Positions 11,001 to 20,941 of a DNA stretch of 64,000 nt are shown here, one piece after another (position 1 is the first letter of the stretch; every line of letters starts with the position of its first letter). A model generated the notes under the pieces. The model was given only the letters and a program-made list of their open reading frames with translations. It was not told the DNA's origin and ran no database searches. The position numbers and the translations under genes are program-made. The DNA lies in the NCBI GenBank assembly GCA_964035575.1, contig OZ037901.1, forward strand, positions 682,001 through 746,000. Reading direction: 5' to 3'. The DNA is from Rhynchopus sp. YZ270_cl-10. Lineage: Eukaryota; Euglenozoa; Diplonemea; Diplonemida; Diplonemidae.

Positions 11001-11779
11001 AACTACACTATTCCTACAATTTTTCAAAAAAAAGGCATACCAGCCAGAACTTTCATATTGGGCGTAATTTGGAAACGTTTGGGTGAACCGGGAAAATGGG
11101 GGAGTGGGGTATACAAAGGACAATCCCATAGGGGGAAGCCTGTTAGCAATCAGTTGAACCAGCTATTTTATTTGATTGCGACATTCTCCCAAAAAAAAGC
11201 ACAGAAATCCTAGAAAATCCCCTCCCTTCGTGTACACTTTTGAGCACACAGAACGTACCTTTTTTTTTTTTTTGGTAAGGTTGTCAATACAACGAAACCA
11301 CACACATAAATGTATACCTTTTAAGGACAAAACACCCCCCTCCACCCATCTATAATCCAAGAGTTTTTCAAAAAAACAAAAAAAAAAAAAAAAAAACGTT
11401 CCCCCTCCCCTCTCCCTCCCCCTCCCAACTCCCAACTCCCCTCCCAAAAAAAATATACCAAAACGTTTTTATACCCTTATATTTTTTTCCCCCGAAAAAA
11501 AATAATCTCATTTAGTGGGCTCCATAATGCCAGCAAAAAAAAAAAGGACCTCTGTTTTCTCTACTCTACTCTCTCTCTCTCCCTCTTCTCCTCCTCTTCT
11601 TCCCCCCCCTTGTTGAAAAAGTTTGTTGTTGAAACAAACTTTTTCAAACCCCCTTTTCATTTCATTCCTTATCCAGGCGTCTACCTATATCCCCCCGGTG
11701 GGGGTAGGGGAAGCGAATCCGATATAATAGACGCGGAGAGAGATCTTCATCCTTCAATCTTTAACCTTCAGCCTTCACT
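8015..11779. other. Gene-free repeat-rich spacer (3.8 kb)
   Basis: No coding region is credible here. The contents are a family I copy near 8180-8225, a family C/H-like stretch 8700-8860, a family E copy at 8878-8945, a hAT-type MITE at 9117-9812, family D modules at 10286-10335 and 10980-11030, and long T or A runs. The final ~200 bp are pyrimidine-rich and end in a TTCAG just before the next ATG. Confidence 0.6.
9109..9820. mobile_element. hAT-type non-autonomous element with 8-bp TSD
   Basis: Terminal inverted repeats CAGGGTCCTCA (9117-9127) and TGAGGACCCTG (9802-9812) bound a 696-bp element. An identical 8-bp direct repeat GAAGGAAA flanks it at 9109-9116 and 9813-9820. An 8-bp TSD with CAGGG termini is characteristic of the hAT superfamily. 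The interior holds several perfect hairpins (GGGGTGCAAAAA/TTTTTGCACC near 9131-9215, CCGCTCGCTGCGCTCGCGG at 9472-9490, and a GCGCGCGC stem at 9680-9700). It has no recognisable transposase, so I call it a MITE. Confidence 0.92.
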
Positions 11780-14491
11780 ATGGATGTAACCCGGATGCGC
11801 AGCACGCTTGCAACCGCTGTCAGAGATGGTGACTGTGGAAGGCTTGAAGAGGCGCTCCGAAAAGCGAGGCCACTCCTCGGGGAGACCGACCCGCAGGTGT
11901 GTGAAGGGAATGATGTTGCGGCAAATTGGCGTGCCCAATGCGGCCCGGCACGCACAGAGCTTCTTGCTGCTATCAAAGAAAGGCGGGACCTTCCGAAGCT
12001 TGTTGAAGCTGTACAACGTGCCGAACAACACCCAAGAACAACATTAATGCGCAGTGACGTCCGTAGAGCGAAAAATGTTGTGGTAATCACCGAAGAAGCC
12101 ATGCGTGCAATCAAACCTGCCCTCGATTCAACAGATGTTGCAGTGGTAGATGGGTTTCTCCAGCAATACGCTTCGGTTCTCCCTCAAGAGGTCTTTCATG
12201 AGGTGACCACCCTGCGCGACTCCTACTCTCGCAGTAGAACCTCTCGGTCGCCACACACTGCATCACCCTCTCCGGCTTCTCCAGCTTCTCCTCGGTCTGC
12301 ATCGTTGAGTGCGAATTTTGAGGGAAATTTTAAGGGTTACGTTAATACCGATAATATGCATGTTTCTGGGGTGATTGAAGGGAAGCTGAAGGATGGGGAT
12401 TTGACGAGATTGATTACGTCGTTATCTCCGAGGAGGAAAGGGGAGGAGGAGGGGGTGACGGGGTTTGAACCGTCGCCGAGGAGGAGTCGGCATGGTCCGG
12501 GGAGTAGCGCTCCGTTGCGGACGCCGTTGCCGCCGAAGACGCCGGATTCTGCGTATTTTCCTGGGTCGGCGATGAGGAGTACGTCTTCGTATTCTGCTTC
12601 TCCGGCAGCGGCGGCAGCGATGCCGGCTCCCAATCCTCCTCCTGCAGCCCACCATACCCCTTCCCCTCAAATGTTCAAAGCAATTCCCAGGTCTGTCAGT
12701 AGAGACGCCAATGGAGGTACCTTCCGCCAGGTCGGTTTCAGCCCTCACCATAGACATACCACATCGTTGCCTCGCCGTGGAGAGCCCTCTGCTGTTTCCG
12801 TCCGTTCTCGTACAGTATCCACCTCGATTGATGAAGCTCGACACACCGAACGGCTTCGGCTGTATCTTCAAGAGATTAACAGTAGAGAAAAGCATATGAG
12901 GGAGGAGAGGCGGGCGTGCCAGCATATTCTGAAGGAGATGGTCGGGGATTTGAGTGTGTCCAAGACGCTGCGGCTGCCGGTGACAACACAGAGTCCGAGG
13001 AACCCTGCCTATATCGAGGTGCACAGCAATCTCATTCACGCAAAGCCACTGCCCGAAGAGGAAGAAGCAATGCGAAGGGAGCAGCAGGCACACTTCGAGG
13101 AGGCAAGAAGGGTACGGAGACGTGCTCTGGAGGAGGACACGAGGCTTCTCGCAGCAGAGCAGATGCTTGAATACGAAACGATTGTCCGCCACGAAGCCGA
13201 CGCCGTTGTCATGATCCTAAAAAAGTATGAGCTCGGAATCAACCAGGTGCTCCTCTTCTGCAGAATCCGCGAAGATGTCGCGAACCTCGAGCACCGGAAC
13301 AGAAATGACATTGTTCAGGACGAAGCTCTTTTATGGGATGAGCTCGAAGAAACATTGACATTCCGAAAGGACCAAGCCGCGTACGCAGAGAACCGGGTCA
13401 GCCAATTTGAGCACGAAGACGTTCGCATCAAAACCATGGAAGCAAAGCTGGCGGCACTACTTACCCCGAGAATCGAACAGCACCTTGGCGACTTTAAACG
13501 CGACCTTTGCGATCGGTTGGAAGGGATCGAGCAGAGTCTGTCCCCGACACATGCCGCCACCACCTCCTCCACTTCCGCACAACCAGCAGCAGGCACAACG
13601 TCTGCACCCTCTGCAACATCCCCCACAGGAGACTCTGATTTGCACCGTCTGTTTGTTTCTCTCGCGGCAGCAGAAAAGCGTGCAGAAGAAGCAGAAGTGT
13701 CGCTCCGTGAAGCGAACCTCGCACTCCAAGAAAAGCAAGGTGCTCTCCAAAGCGCGGCTTCCGCAAGAGATGTGGCAGAGCGCGATGCTGCAAGCATGAG
13801 AGAGCAGATTTCATCCGGTGCGCACACCGCAGATCTCACCGGGCTTCAAACTGAGGTGGACAGACTGAAATCTGAGGCAGACGAAATGGCGGCATTCAAA
13901 GAAACAATGGAGGAAGAAAAACGCGCATTGATCGCAAAATTGGATGCAGAAAAGAAGGATTTGGGGAGGCAGTTGGAGGAGATCTCTCAAAGCCATAGTT
14001 CAAGGGTCGAGGAAAAACATGTTTTGTTGCGTGAATTGGAGCAGGAGAGAGCGGCGAGGAAGGAGCTTCAGGAGAACCAAATCCAGCACGATGCAGAAAA
14101 AACAGAGTTTGCGCAGCTCAAAGCGGACCTTATGGAGGCAAGAAACGAGCTTGCAAAGTTGCATAAGGGGGAACGCGATATGCCTTCCAGAGATGACTTC
14201 CTTCGCGGTGCCATGCGGATGCTGATGGACGAACAGGAAGGCCGCTACGCCATGTGGAAGGATGAATTCTGCAAATCGCAGACCACAGAATTCGAGAACT
14301 ACCGTGAGCTCATGGCCCTCAGCAACACAATGACCCTGCACCTCTCAGAGGTGCAGGAGCCCTCTGCCAGAACGTTCGTCATGGATGATGCGCTAGAAGG
14401 TCTGTCAGAGATCGAAAAGCACCCCGTTGTCCTCCGTTTGTTCGAAATGATCGCTGAAGGCGTTGGCAGCGAGTCTGAGAGCGAAGGATGA
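11780..14491 (+). CDS. Large coiled-coil protein of unknown function
   Basis: A single-exon reading frame of 903 aa. Residues 1-150 look helical, with repeated LxxAL and LxxAV patterns. Residues ~150-350 are Ser/Pro-rich and probably disordered. From ~370 to ~850 the protein is dominated by heptad-like Glu/Arg/Leu/Lys coiled coil, broken by a Ser/Thr/Ala/Pro linker near 590-625. It ends in an acidic tail. No enzymatic motif or family is recognised; cytoskeletal or basal-body association is only a guess from composition. The start is the first ATG, 9 bases after a pyrimidine-rich TTCAG (11769-11771) that would serve as a splice or trans-splice acceptor. The length and uniform coding character make the gene secure. 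Confidence 0.85.
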   Translation: MDVTRMRSTLATAVRDGDCGRLEEALRKARPLLGETDPQVCEGNDVAANWRAQCGPARTELLAAIKERRDLPKLVEAVQRAEQHPRTTLMRSDVRRAKNVVVITEEAMRAIKPALDSTDVAVVDGFLQQYASVLPQEVFHEVTTLRDSYSRSRTSRSPHTASPSPASPASPRSASLSANFEGNFKGYVNTDNMHVSGVIEGKLKDGDLTRLITSLSPRRKGEEEGVTGFEPSPRRSRHGPGSSAPLRTPLPPKTPDSAYFPGSAMRSTSSYSASPAAAAAMPAPNPPPAAHHTPSPQMFKAIPRSVSRDANGGTFRQVGFSPHHRHTTSLPRRGEPSAVSVRSRTVSTSIDEARHTERLRLYLQEINSREKHMREERRACQHILKEMVGDLSVSKTLRLPVTTQSPRNPAYIEVHSNLIHAKPLPEEEEAMRREQQAHFEEARRVRRRALEEDTRLLAAEQMLEYETIVRHEADAVVMILKKYELGINQVLLFCRIREDVANLEHRNRNDIVQDEALLWDELEETLTFRKDQAAYAENRVSQFEHEDVRIKTMEAKLAALLTPRIEQHLGDFKRDLCDRLEGIEQSLSPTHAATTSSTSAQPAAGTTSAPSATSPTGDSDLHRLFVSLAAAEKRAEEAEVSLREANLALQEKQGALQSAASARDVAERDAASMREQISSGAHTADLTGLQTEVDRLKSEADEMAAFKETMEEEKRALIAKLDAEKKDLGRQLEEISQSHSSRVEEKHVLLRELEQERAARKELQENQIQHDAEKTEFAQLKADLMEARNELAKLHKGERDMPSRDDFLRGAMRMLMDEQEGRYAMWKDEFCKSQTTEFENYRELMALSNTMTLHLSEVQEPSARTFVMDDALEGLSEIEKHPVVLRLFEMIAEGVGSESESEG

Positions 14492-15168
14492 TTTTGTAAA
14501 AAAAAAAACCCCCATTTTTTTTTTCGTTGTGGTTTACTATAACGAGCCCCCCCAAAAAAAACTGTCAAAAAAAAAAAATTTCCACTCTCTCCCCACCATG
14601 TATTGTACACCCCCGGTGTCAACAAAATTCCCTGTGTTTTTTTTTGTTTTGTTTGTAGAAAAAAATAAGAATGAAAAATCGAATCGAAAATTAGGAGGGG
14701 AGGAGAGGGGATGCCCACAGGGTTTGCAACTTCGATGTTGTGGCCTTAAGGGAAAGGGAGGGAAAAGCTTTGGTCCACAAAGAAAAATAATGTACACACG
14801 AAACTCACGGATCAACAAAAAAAAGAAAAAAAGAAAAAAACAGAAACACTTTTCCGCAACAAAACAACCGTCTGAAGGTCGCCCTTTTTGGGTGACATGA
14901 CCCACCTCTTTGTGGGGTATTGTCCACAGTGGATTGATTATAGCCCTACCTCACAGAAAGCCACCTTTTTGCTAGGGGAGGGGCTATATGAAGCCCTGAT
15001 TGTTCATACAATAAAAAAAAATTTCCCCTCACTTTCCCATCTCCCTTTCGAACGGAAAAGCGAAAAAAAAAAAAGGCATTTTTTTTTATCACTTTCGTGT
15101 TGACCCTCTCAAATACTTTCAATTCTGTGAACTGAAAGTATTTGAATCTAATCACTTTCCCCGTTTTC

Positions 15169-15213
<45 letters not shown>

Positions 15214-15347
15214 TTCTGTCGGCCAGAGGCTTTTAGCCTAGGAGACCTATTGCGGTTAACCCCCTTTCAAACCTCCCTTCGATCTGAAAGCTTTTTTTAC
15301 CACAAATTTCAGGCAAAAAACAGACAACGCAATAACCAAATTGTAAG
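14492..15347. other. Intergenic spacer with a short perfect hairpin
   Basis: No gene is seen. The arms CAAATACTTTCA (15110-15121) and TGAAAGTATTTG (15133-15144) form a 12-bp stem with an 11-base loop. A TTTCAG acceptor-like site lies at 15307-15312, 35 bases before the next ATG. Confidence 0.6.
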
Positions 15348-17403
15348 ATGAGTGACGAGAAGCACACCGAAGCTACCGCAACACCTGCAGCAGAGACTAC
15401 AGAGGCTACTGCCGCACCGACGACGGAGGAAGAGACCGCAGACACACAACAGAGCGAAGAGGCCTCGGAGGACGCCGAGAAGAAGAAGGCCGCGAAGAAA
15501 GAGAAGGAGAAGGACAAGAAGGCGAAGCAGAAGGCCGAGAAAAAGAAGGAAACCAAGGCTGATAAGTCGCTCCGGAACCTGATTGTGAACCATGTTGCTG
15601 CGGGGTGCAAGGAGGAGGATTTGAAGAAAATATTTTCGGAGTTTGGGGATGTCGAGAGTGCGAAGATCGTTCTGAACCGGGCGACGGGAGAATCCATGAA
15701 ATATGCCTTTGTGATTTACAGAAACCCTGAGAGCGTGCCAAAGGCTATCAAGATTGTCAACGGACGCAAGGACGTCCACCTTCGCGTCGCCTATGCTGCC
15801 GCACCAGGCCAGCCTAAGGGAACGGAAGGCAAGCATGAAAGCATATACCTCTCAGGCTTCGAGGAGACGCTCGACAAAGACGCCATCCGCAAGCTCTTCG
15901 ACCCCTTCGGTGAGGTGCTCGAGGTCAAGCTCATGGACAGCACCCAGAAGAAGTTTGCCAAGGGTGTGGCCTTCGTCAAATTCGCCAAGGTCTCCGAGGC
16001 TGAGTCCGCCATCGTCAACATGAACGGAAAATCCGCAACAGAAGGAGGACCCAAAATCGTCGTCAAATACTCCGACAAACCGATTTCCAAGCAGGCTGCC
16101 GCAGGTGTCTCTCAGCTTGACCCCCTCCAGGCGGTATGTTTTTTTGAAAAGGGGTGATAAGGGGATGAAAATGGTTTAATTTTACAGACCCTCGCGATCC
16201 AGCAGCAGCAGGCGATGGCGTGCATGCAGGAAATGTCGTTCTACCTGAAGCAGCTGGAGGAGCAGGGCAGGAGCACGGAGCTGTACTCGCTTGTCGCAGT
16301 GTCGAACCTCCCGACGGACTGCACGGAGACGCTGCTGTGGACGATTTACGGCCAGTTTGGTGCGATAGAGTCTCTCGTTATGCCGCAGTACCCCAACGGT
16401 GCGTGCAGAGGTATGCAGACCTTTTGTCAGCTTTTATGGTGCTATGGGAAATCGGTCAGCGACCTGTCACTATCGACCCCCTCCGGAGCACCAATTTTAA
16501 AGATTTTTTTTTTGTGTTATCAAGCATTGACGAATAGATGAATGGAAAACGACGGATGGTGCGTGCCCGGAGGAGCCGGTTTTACATGCGAGACAATATT
16601 ATACACACTCTTTCATTATTATGTTAGCACCATTTATTTCAAAACAATTATTTATTCCTCCCCACGCTTCCCCTTTTTCCTTTCCCTGTCTGTGAGTGAG
16701 CAGTGCTCGATTCACGTTCCTCTGTGGAGCCTTCCTTTTTGTTTGCATTTTTTTGTGCAATAGCCTTCAGTTCGGACATAGTGACATCCTCAAGGATCTC
16801 AAGGTCAGAATCACTTTCCTTAAGGAGGAGTACGTCCCTATCACAATAGGTGGGTGAGAGCACGGGATGTGCGTTTGCGGAAGCCCTTGTACTGGGGTTT
16901 ATAAAAAGTCGTGCCCCTGTACTCTTGAAATCCGCCACCCACTTAGAAAACGGGGGTACCCCCAACCCAGACCCCACCACAATAATAGCGCGTGCAGATT
17001 GCACGACGCTCCTCGCTGCGTCTTCGCAGTACAAGCTGCCCTGAAAAAATGTAATATCGGGCTTTATAAGCCCCCTGACGGGTTTGCCCGCTTTAGCGTA
17101 TTGGTTTTCCACTAACATACACAAACCTTTTGCGGTGCGATAAACGAAAAAGTGTTTTCTTTATTTCATTTACTGTCATATCCTGAAGTCATTTTCTATT
17201 TTTTTGGCCCACTATTTCATACAAGAGAGACCCTTACCATCTATACCTTACTCTTTTCTGCAGGCATCGCATTTGTGCACTATGTGAACGAGATGAGTGC
17301 GTACAACGCGTCGCAGAGCACACAGGGGCAGAGCTTGGGAGGCTGCACCCTGCAGGTGTCGTGCCAGGCACGGATGCAGCACCACTCGTGGTTGTTGGTA
17401 TGA
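15348..17403 (+). CDS. RNA-binding protein with three RRM domains
   Basis: Exons are 15348-16133, 16188-16410 and 17264-17403 (382 aa; total length divisible by three). Residues 1-75 are acidic then Lys/Glu-rich. RRM1 spans ~76-151 (NLIVNHVAA, YAFVIYRN), RRM2 ~163-244 (SIYLSGFEE, KGVAFVKFAK) and RRM3 ~295-370 (SLVAVSNLP, GIAFVHYVN). RRM3 is split by intron 2, and its RNP1 motif is restored only when exons 2 and 3 are joined, which confirms the splice. Intron 1 is 54 bp (GTATGT...TACAG). Intron 2 is 853 bp (GTATGC...CTGCAG, phase 1) and carries a small MITE plus an antisense sirtuin fragment. The domain order resembles CELF/ELAV-type proteins; the exact orthologue is not assigned. A role in mRNA metabolism is likely. 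Confidence 0.9.
16432..16499. mobile_element. Tiny MITE of the TGGTGC family in the RRM-gene intron
   Basis: The sequence opens TGGTGCTATGGG (16437) and closes CTCCGGAGCACCAA (16494). The internal text TCGGTCAGCGACCTGTCACT is shared with the copies at 50127-50216 and 62701-62802. TTTTA occurs on both sides (16432-16436 and 16495-16499) and fits the 5-bp AT-rich TSD of the other copies, allowing one extra A at the right end. Confidence 0.75.
16514..17205 (-). repeat. Repeat S, copy 1 (interrupted by the sirtuin fragment)
   Basis: The parts 16514-16569 and 17085-17205 together match the uninterrupted copy at 28182-28371. Key shared blocks are ATCAAGCATTGACGAATAG, AAAACGACGGATGGTGCGTG, CGGTGCGATAAACGAAAAAG and CATATCCTGAAGTC. 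A T-run precedes the unit on the + strand, so on the minus strand it ends in an A-tract, like a retroposed transcript. Confidence 0.8.
16570..17084 (-). pseudogene. Sirtuin (Sir2-family deacylase) C-terminal fragment, antisense in an intron
   Basis: The minus-strand frame reading from about 17084 to the stop at 16651-16653 encodes the second half of a Sir2 fold. It reads GLIKPDITFFQG, then ARAIIVVGSGLGVPPFSKW (the NAD-binding GTSLxVxPF element) and LFINPSTRASANA. The zinc-binding CxxC pairs and the N-terminal NAD motifs are absent. The open frame runs ~13 codons further upstream (to 17124 and beyond), but only through repeat S sequence and soon meets a stop. The 515-bp segment is bounded by direct repeats TGCCCG (16564-16569 and 17085-17090) and interrupts repeat S. 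Other copies of that repeat at 28.2 kb and 55.8 kb lack it. It is most likely a captured or inserted gene fragment rather than a working gene. Confidence 0.75.
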
Positions 17404-19169
17404 GGTCGTTTATGCAGCGACCACCCCCTCCCTAACAAAACAAAACAAAACAAACTTTCAAACACCCCCTCTCTATCCACAATACAAAACAACTAGAGTA
17501 GCAAAAAAATAAACTATTCTAGTGGAGTTCATCCTCGGGTGTCTAGTTTTCAATAAAAACAAAAACAAACAAACAAACAAACTTTCACCCCCCTCCCCAT
17601 GGTTCACATGTGCCAATCAACTCATCACTCAGGGCGATCTGGAAGCAAGAATCCACGGTCACGGAGGCATTGAATCGAGTACCATGTTCTGAGTCTGACC
17701 ATCCACAGAAACACATCCCATATTTTTAAAAAAGCGTTTTTTTTTTTTCCGACAACATCCCCCCCAAAAGAAAAGAGAAAAAAGAAGGGTTTCCTTGTTT
17801 ACGGTACATCATTATGGGGGTTTGACTTTACACAGTGATTTTACAAGCACCGGCATTTTTGGGAGGACATTTTTCCCCCTCTGAATCCAAAAGTTCCATT
17901 CATCTTTCAGGTTTCTTTGTTTTCGTGTATCGGGGGTTAAGGTGACTAAACATAAAGTGCCTGATGCTACACTATAGAGGCTTTGCTCTGTCTTGGTCTG
18001 AATGCATCATTCCCTGATGGGCTGTTATAGAGCCAAGTAGAGAGGTGTCCCTTTTTTTGCAACAAGGCATACATGAACCTCAGACCTGAAAAATGGAGAG
18101 GGGGGGAAAGTCTGTGTTCTTTTTGGATGTGTGTGCACGAGATATTTCAATTTTGTTTTTCTCTTTTCTTTTTCTCTCTTCATATCTCTCTTGGTGATTT
18201 AGGTTCGATGCGATTCCTTTCCAACGTCTTTTTCATTTTCTTTTTTTACGGGGGTGAGTCGTTTTGCGCGATAGCCCCAATTTTTTTTTTAAAGATGTGC
18301 ACATGTGTTGCGTTCCATCACAACACATCTTTTTGAGGTTTCTTAACAAAATGTGTGTGCAGTGAGGCACATCCATCTTTTCACGTTTTTTTTTATATCG
18401 GTCATCTTACCAATCCCCTTTACAAAGGTGACTAAGCACTAAAGGCTTTGGTTCATCTTATAAGCTTTTCTTTCCCCAACCCGGACCCTACATTACAGGC
18501 ATAATTACCCTGCATCCTCATAGGTTCCCCTTCATCTGGTTGATGAGAGGAAGTGGGGTCCCAGGTAGAGAATATCAGATCGATGTTAACCTCGAATTGG
18601 ATGTAGGACTGCATGGTTGGGGGGTCCACCCCCCACGGTACTCTACCGGTTATGTACCAAGGTACACTGTCATGGGAGGGCTGTTGTATTTCAAATCAAC
18701 TTTTCATTTTTTCCTTTTTGAACGAATATGGTCCTTGGTAAGACAAGCCCCCTCCAAAAGGTGACGATATCTGTTTTTGTAGTGATACTTCGAACAGATT
18801 AATCAACAAAACAAAAAAAACACAAAAATCAATCCACCCATTCGCCCCATTTTTTTTCCGGTTCTGAATTTGTTTTGGTAAAATATATTAAAAAATGGTC
18901 GGGGTCCTCTCGGAGGGACGAAAAAAAATGTGTGTGTGTATGGGATGTCTCTCTCTCTCTCTCTTTCTTCCGAACGCGACGATTTCTGACAAAGTGCCTT
19001 AGCATCGCTGAAATTTTGTTGGTTCACTTTTTGTACTCAGGTAGCTACGTGCCGTAAAGGTGATCGTATGCTAATAGAAAGTATCAGTCAAGGCTGTCCT
19101 TACAGACGCATGCCAAAGCGGCCGCCACGTGGGTTTCTTCCAAATCTTTTTTTGATTGATGTGCATTGA

Positions 19170-19267
19170 ACCTGCCACCTGATTTTTACCCCGCGAAGGG
19201 GCGCGTAAAGGCGTGTACGGACGGCCCTATACGCGCCTATACGCGGGGTTAAAATTAGGTGGACCTG
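19170..19267. mobile_element. 88-bp foldback element with ACCTG duplications
   Basis: The ends CCACCTGATTTTTACCCCGC and, inverted, CCACCTAATTTTAACCCCGC form near-perfect terminal inverted repeats (19175 and 19262). The pentamer ACCTG is present directly outside both ends (19170-19174 and 19263-19267), consistent with a target-site duplication. There is no coding capacity. The superfamily is not determined. Confidence 0.75.
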
Positions 19268-19878
19268 TCATCTATTCAAAATTTCTCTCTTTCGCATCAG
19301 ATGTTTCCCTCGAAATGGATGTAGGACTGCATAGTTGGGGGTCCACCCCAATACAGCCGGGTCACGTACCAAGGTGCACAGGTACCCCTCCTCTATGTCC
19401 CCAGACCCCTTTTCTCGTTGTGGATATCGAGAAGAAAAAAAAAACGTGCATTTTACACTTTGTATCCTATTGCGAGAAGCGACACCCTTTGCCTACCTTT
19501 TGTTTGTGTAATCGCCCCCCTATTTCCTCTCCTTCTGTGCCCGTCTTCGACAGGGTGCCTTTTGTCAAAAAAAAATGTGTGGAGCTCACACGAAAAAAAA
19601 AAGCGAGGTGTCTACACGTCATCAATTATTCAAAAATATAACCCCCACTAAAAACCCCCTTTATGTGTGCCCAAAATAGCGGAAAAAAAAAATCCCCCTT
19701 TTTTTTTTAATGTAACAAAACGAGAGAAGCAATATGGGTATTCTTTGTGACATAGTGTACAAAAATGAATGGGTTACCTACGGGTGAACGGGGTTGGGGG
19801 GGAGGAAGGGAGGGGGGAGGGGGCGTGGAATGGAGCAGAGGAAAAGGGGGGTTTTTTTTTCCTCTTCTGTGAATATTT

Positions 19879-19927
19879 AAGGTGACTAAGCACGAGAGGC
19901 TTAGGATCATCTTATAACCTTTTCTTT
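19879..19927 (+). repeat. Family A module (CTAAGC/GCTTAG hairpin), representative copy
   Basis: The consensus read by eye is GGTGACTAAGCAC, GAGAGGCTTAGG, TTCATCTTATAAAC, then CTTTTCTTT. The CTAAGC and GCTTAG halves can pair as a short stem. Other recognisable copies start near 18425, 20086, 28386, 32578, 33605, 33908, 37743, 38855, 41979, 55591, 56088, 56137, 62337 and 63144. All those I found read in the + direction, the direction of the genes. The 5' part resembles a Pol III A-box (TGGCTAAGCAAG at 41983), but no convincing B-box follows. Confidence 0.8.
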
Positions 19928-20941
19928 TTCTTTTTTTTTCTCTTCAAATGGGGAGGTAGTGGTGCTCAACCTGGTTGGGGCTGCCCTTGTAATGTCTCTT
20001 CCTTGTTCAAAAAAAACCCCTATTTTAAGAATATGAAGCTAATAATAACCTGAAGCTTGGGCCAATTCCAAGCTTGTCTTTTCTCAAGGTGGCTAAGCAC
20101 GAGAGGCTTAGGGTCATCTTATAAACTTTTCTTTTCTTTTTTTTTTTTTTTTGGATGGCGTTTCCCTCATCCCCTTTTTTTCGAGGGCATCGGGCATCAT
20201 ACCCATTTCCCCCCCTTTTCGAAACTGTTCCTTACACCGCAATGCATTGTTTTTTATGGATAATGAACACCGTCTGAATGGCAGCTATATTGAACAGATT
20301 ACCAAAAACAAAAAAAAAAAACTGTCAGTAAAGCTTGCACAGATGGCAACATACACTATTCCAACAATTTTTCAAAAATTTCAAAAAAAAAAAAATCGGA
20401 TTGTTAAAATCAACAAAAAGCTATAAAAATGGGATATAAAAAAAACCAGTACTGGTTCTGGTGAAGGGGAAGGGGTGAGGGGATTTTGGGTATCTTTTTG
20501 AAGTGCCCTGGGGTTTTCGGGGAAGGGGGAGGGGTGAGAGTGTGGCCACACACCAACTCACAACAATAAAAAAAATGACACATTCCAACACACACACACA
20601 GTAACGACTTTAAAAAAAAAATATTGGTATATCATCCTCCTTTCCCCCATACACGATGACCTACCACCTGGTAATCAAACAACGGTAGCAAGCTCGAACT
20701 TTGTAACCATGTGAAACAATCCATTACAAAAACGTAACACACGGTTTATTAGGGGTGGTTGACCCCATTACCCTTCAGTTTTTAGTTTTCGCCGTGCACC
20801 CGCATTTTATCGACTCCTCAAATAACACCAAATAACACCCCCACACACAGAAGGACCACCCCCCCCTCCTGGGCCTTCCCCCTCTCCCCCTCTTCCCCAC
20901 CCCTATCCTACACAAAATACCATCCTGGCTTCTCCCCAACG

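Larger units (their letters stand above)
17404..20941. other. Gene-free repeat-rich spacer (3.5 kb)
   Basis: No coding region is credible. It holds family A modules at 18425-18472, 19879-19927 and 20086-20135, family B at 18349-18390, family G at 18593-18705 and 19312-19392, family F at 19033-19133, family D near 17522, 19578 and 20323, and a small TIR element at 19175-19262. Long A, T and G runs separate them. Confidence 0.6.

Noticed and set aside
12422-13192. 256-codon minus-strand frame over the coiled-coil gene
   Set aside because: Shadow of a GC-rich + gene; very Arg-rich, no motif.
17125-17200. Upstream exon of the sirtuin reading frame
   Set aside because: The frame soon meets a stop in repeat S, and the same sequence at 28.2 kb has no sirtuin; the zinc-binding part is missing.
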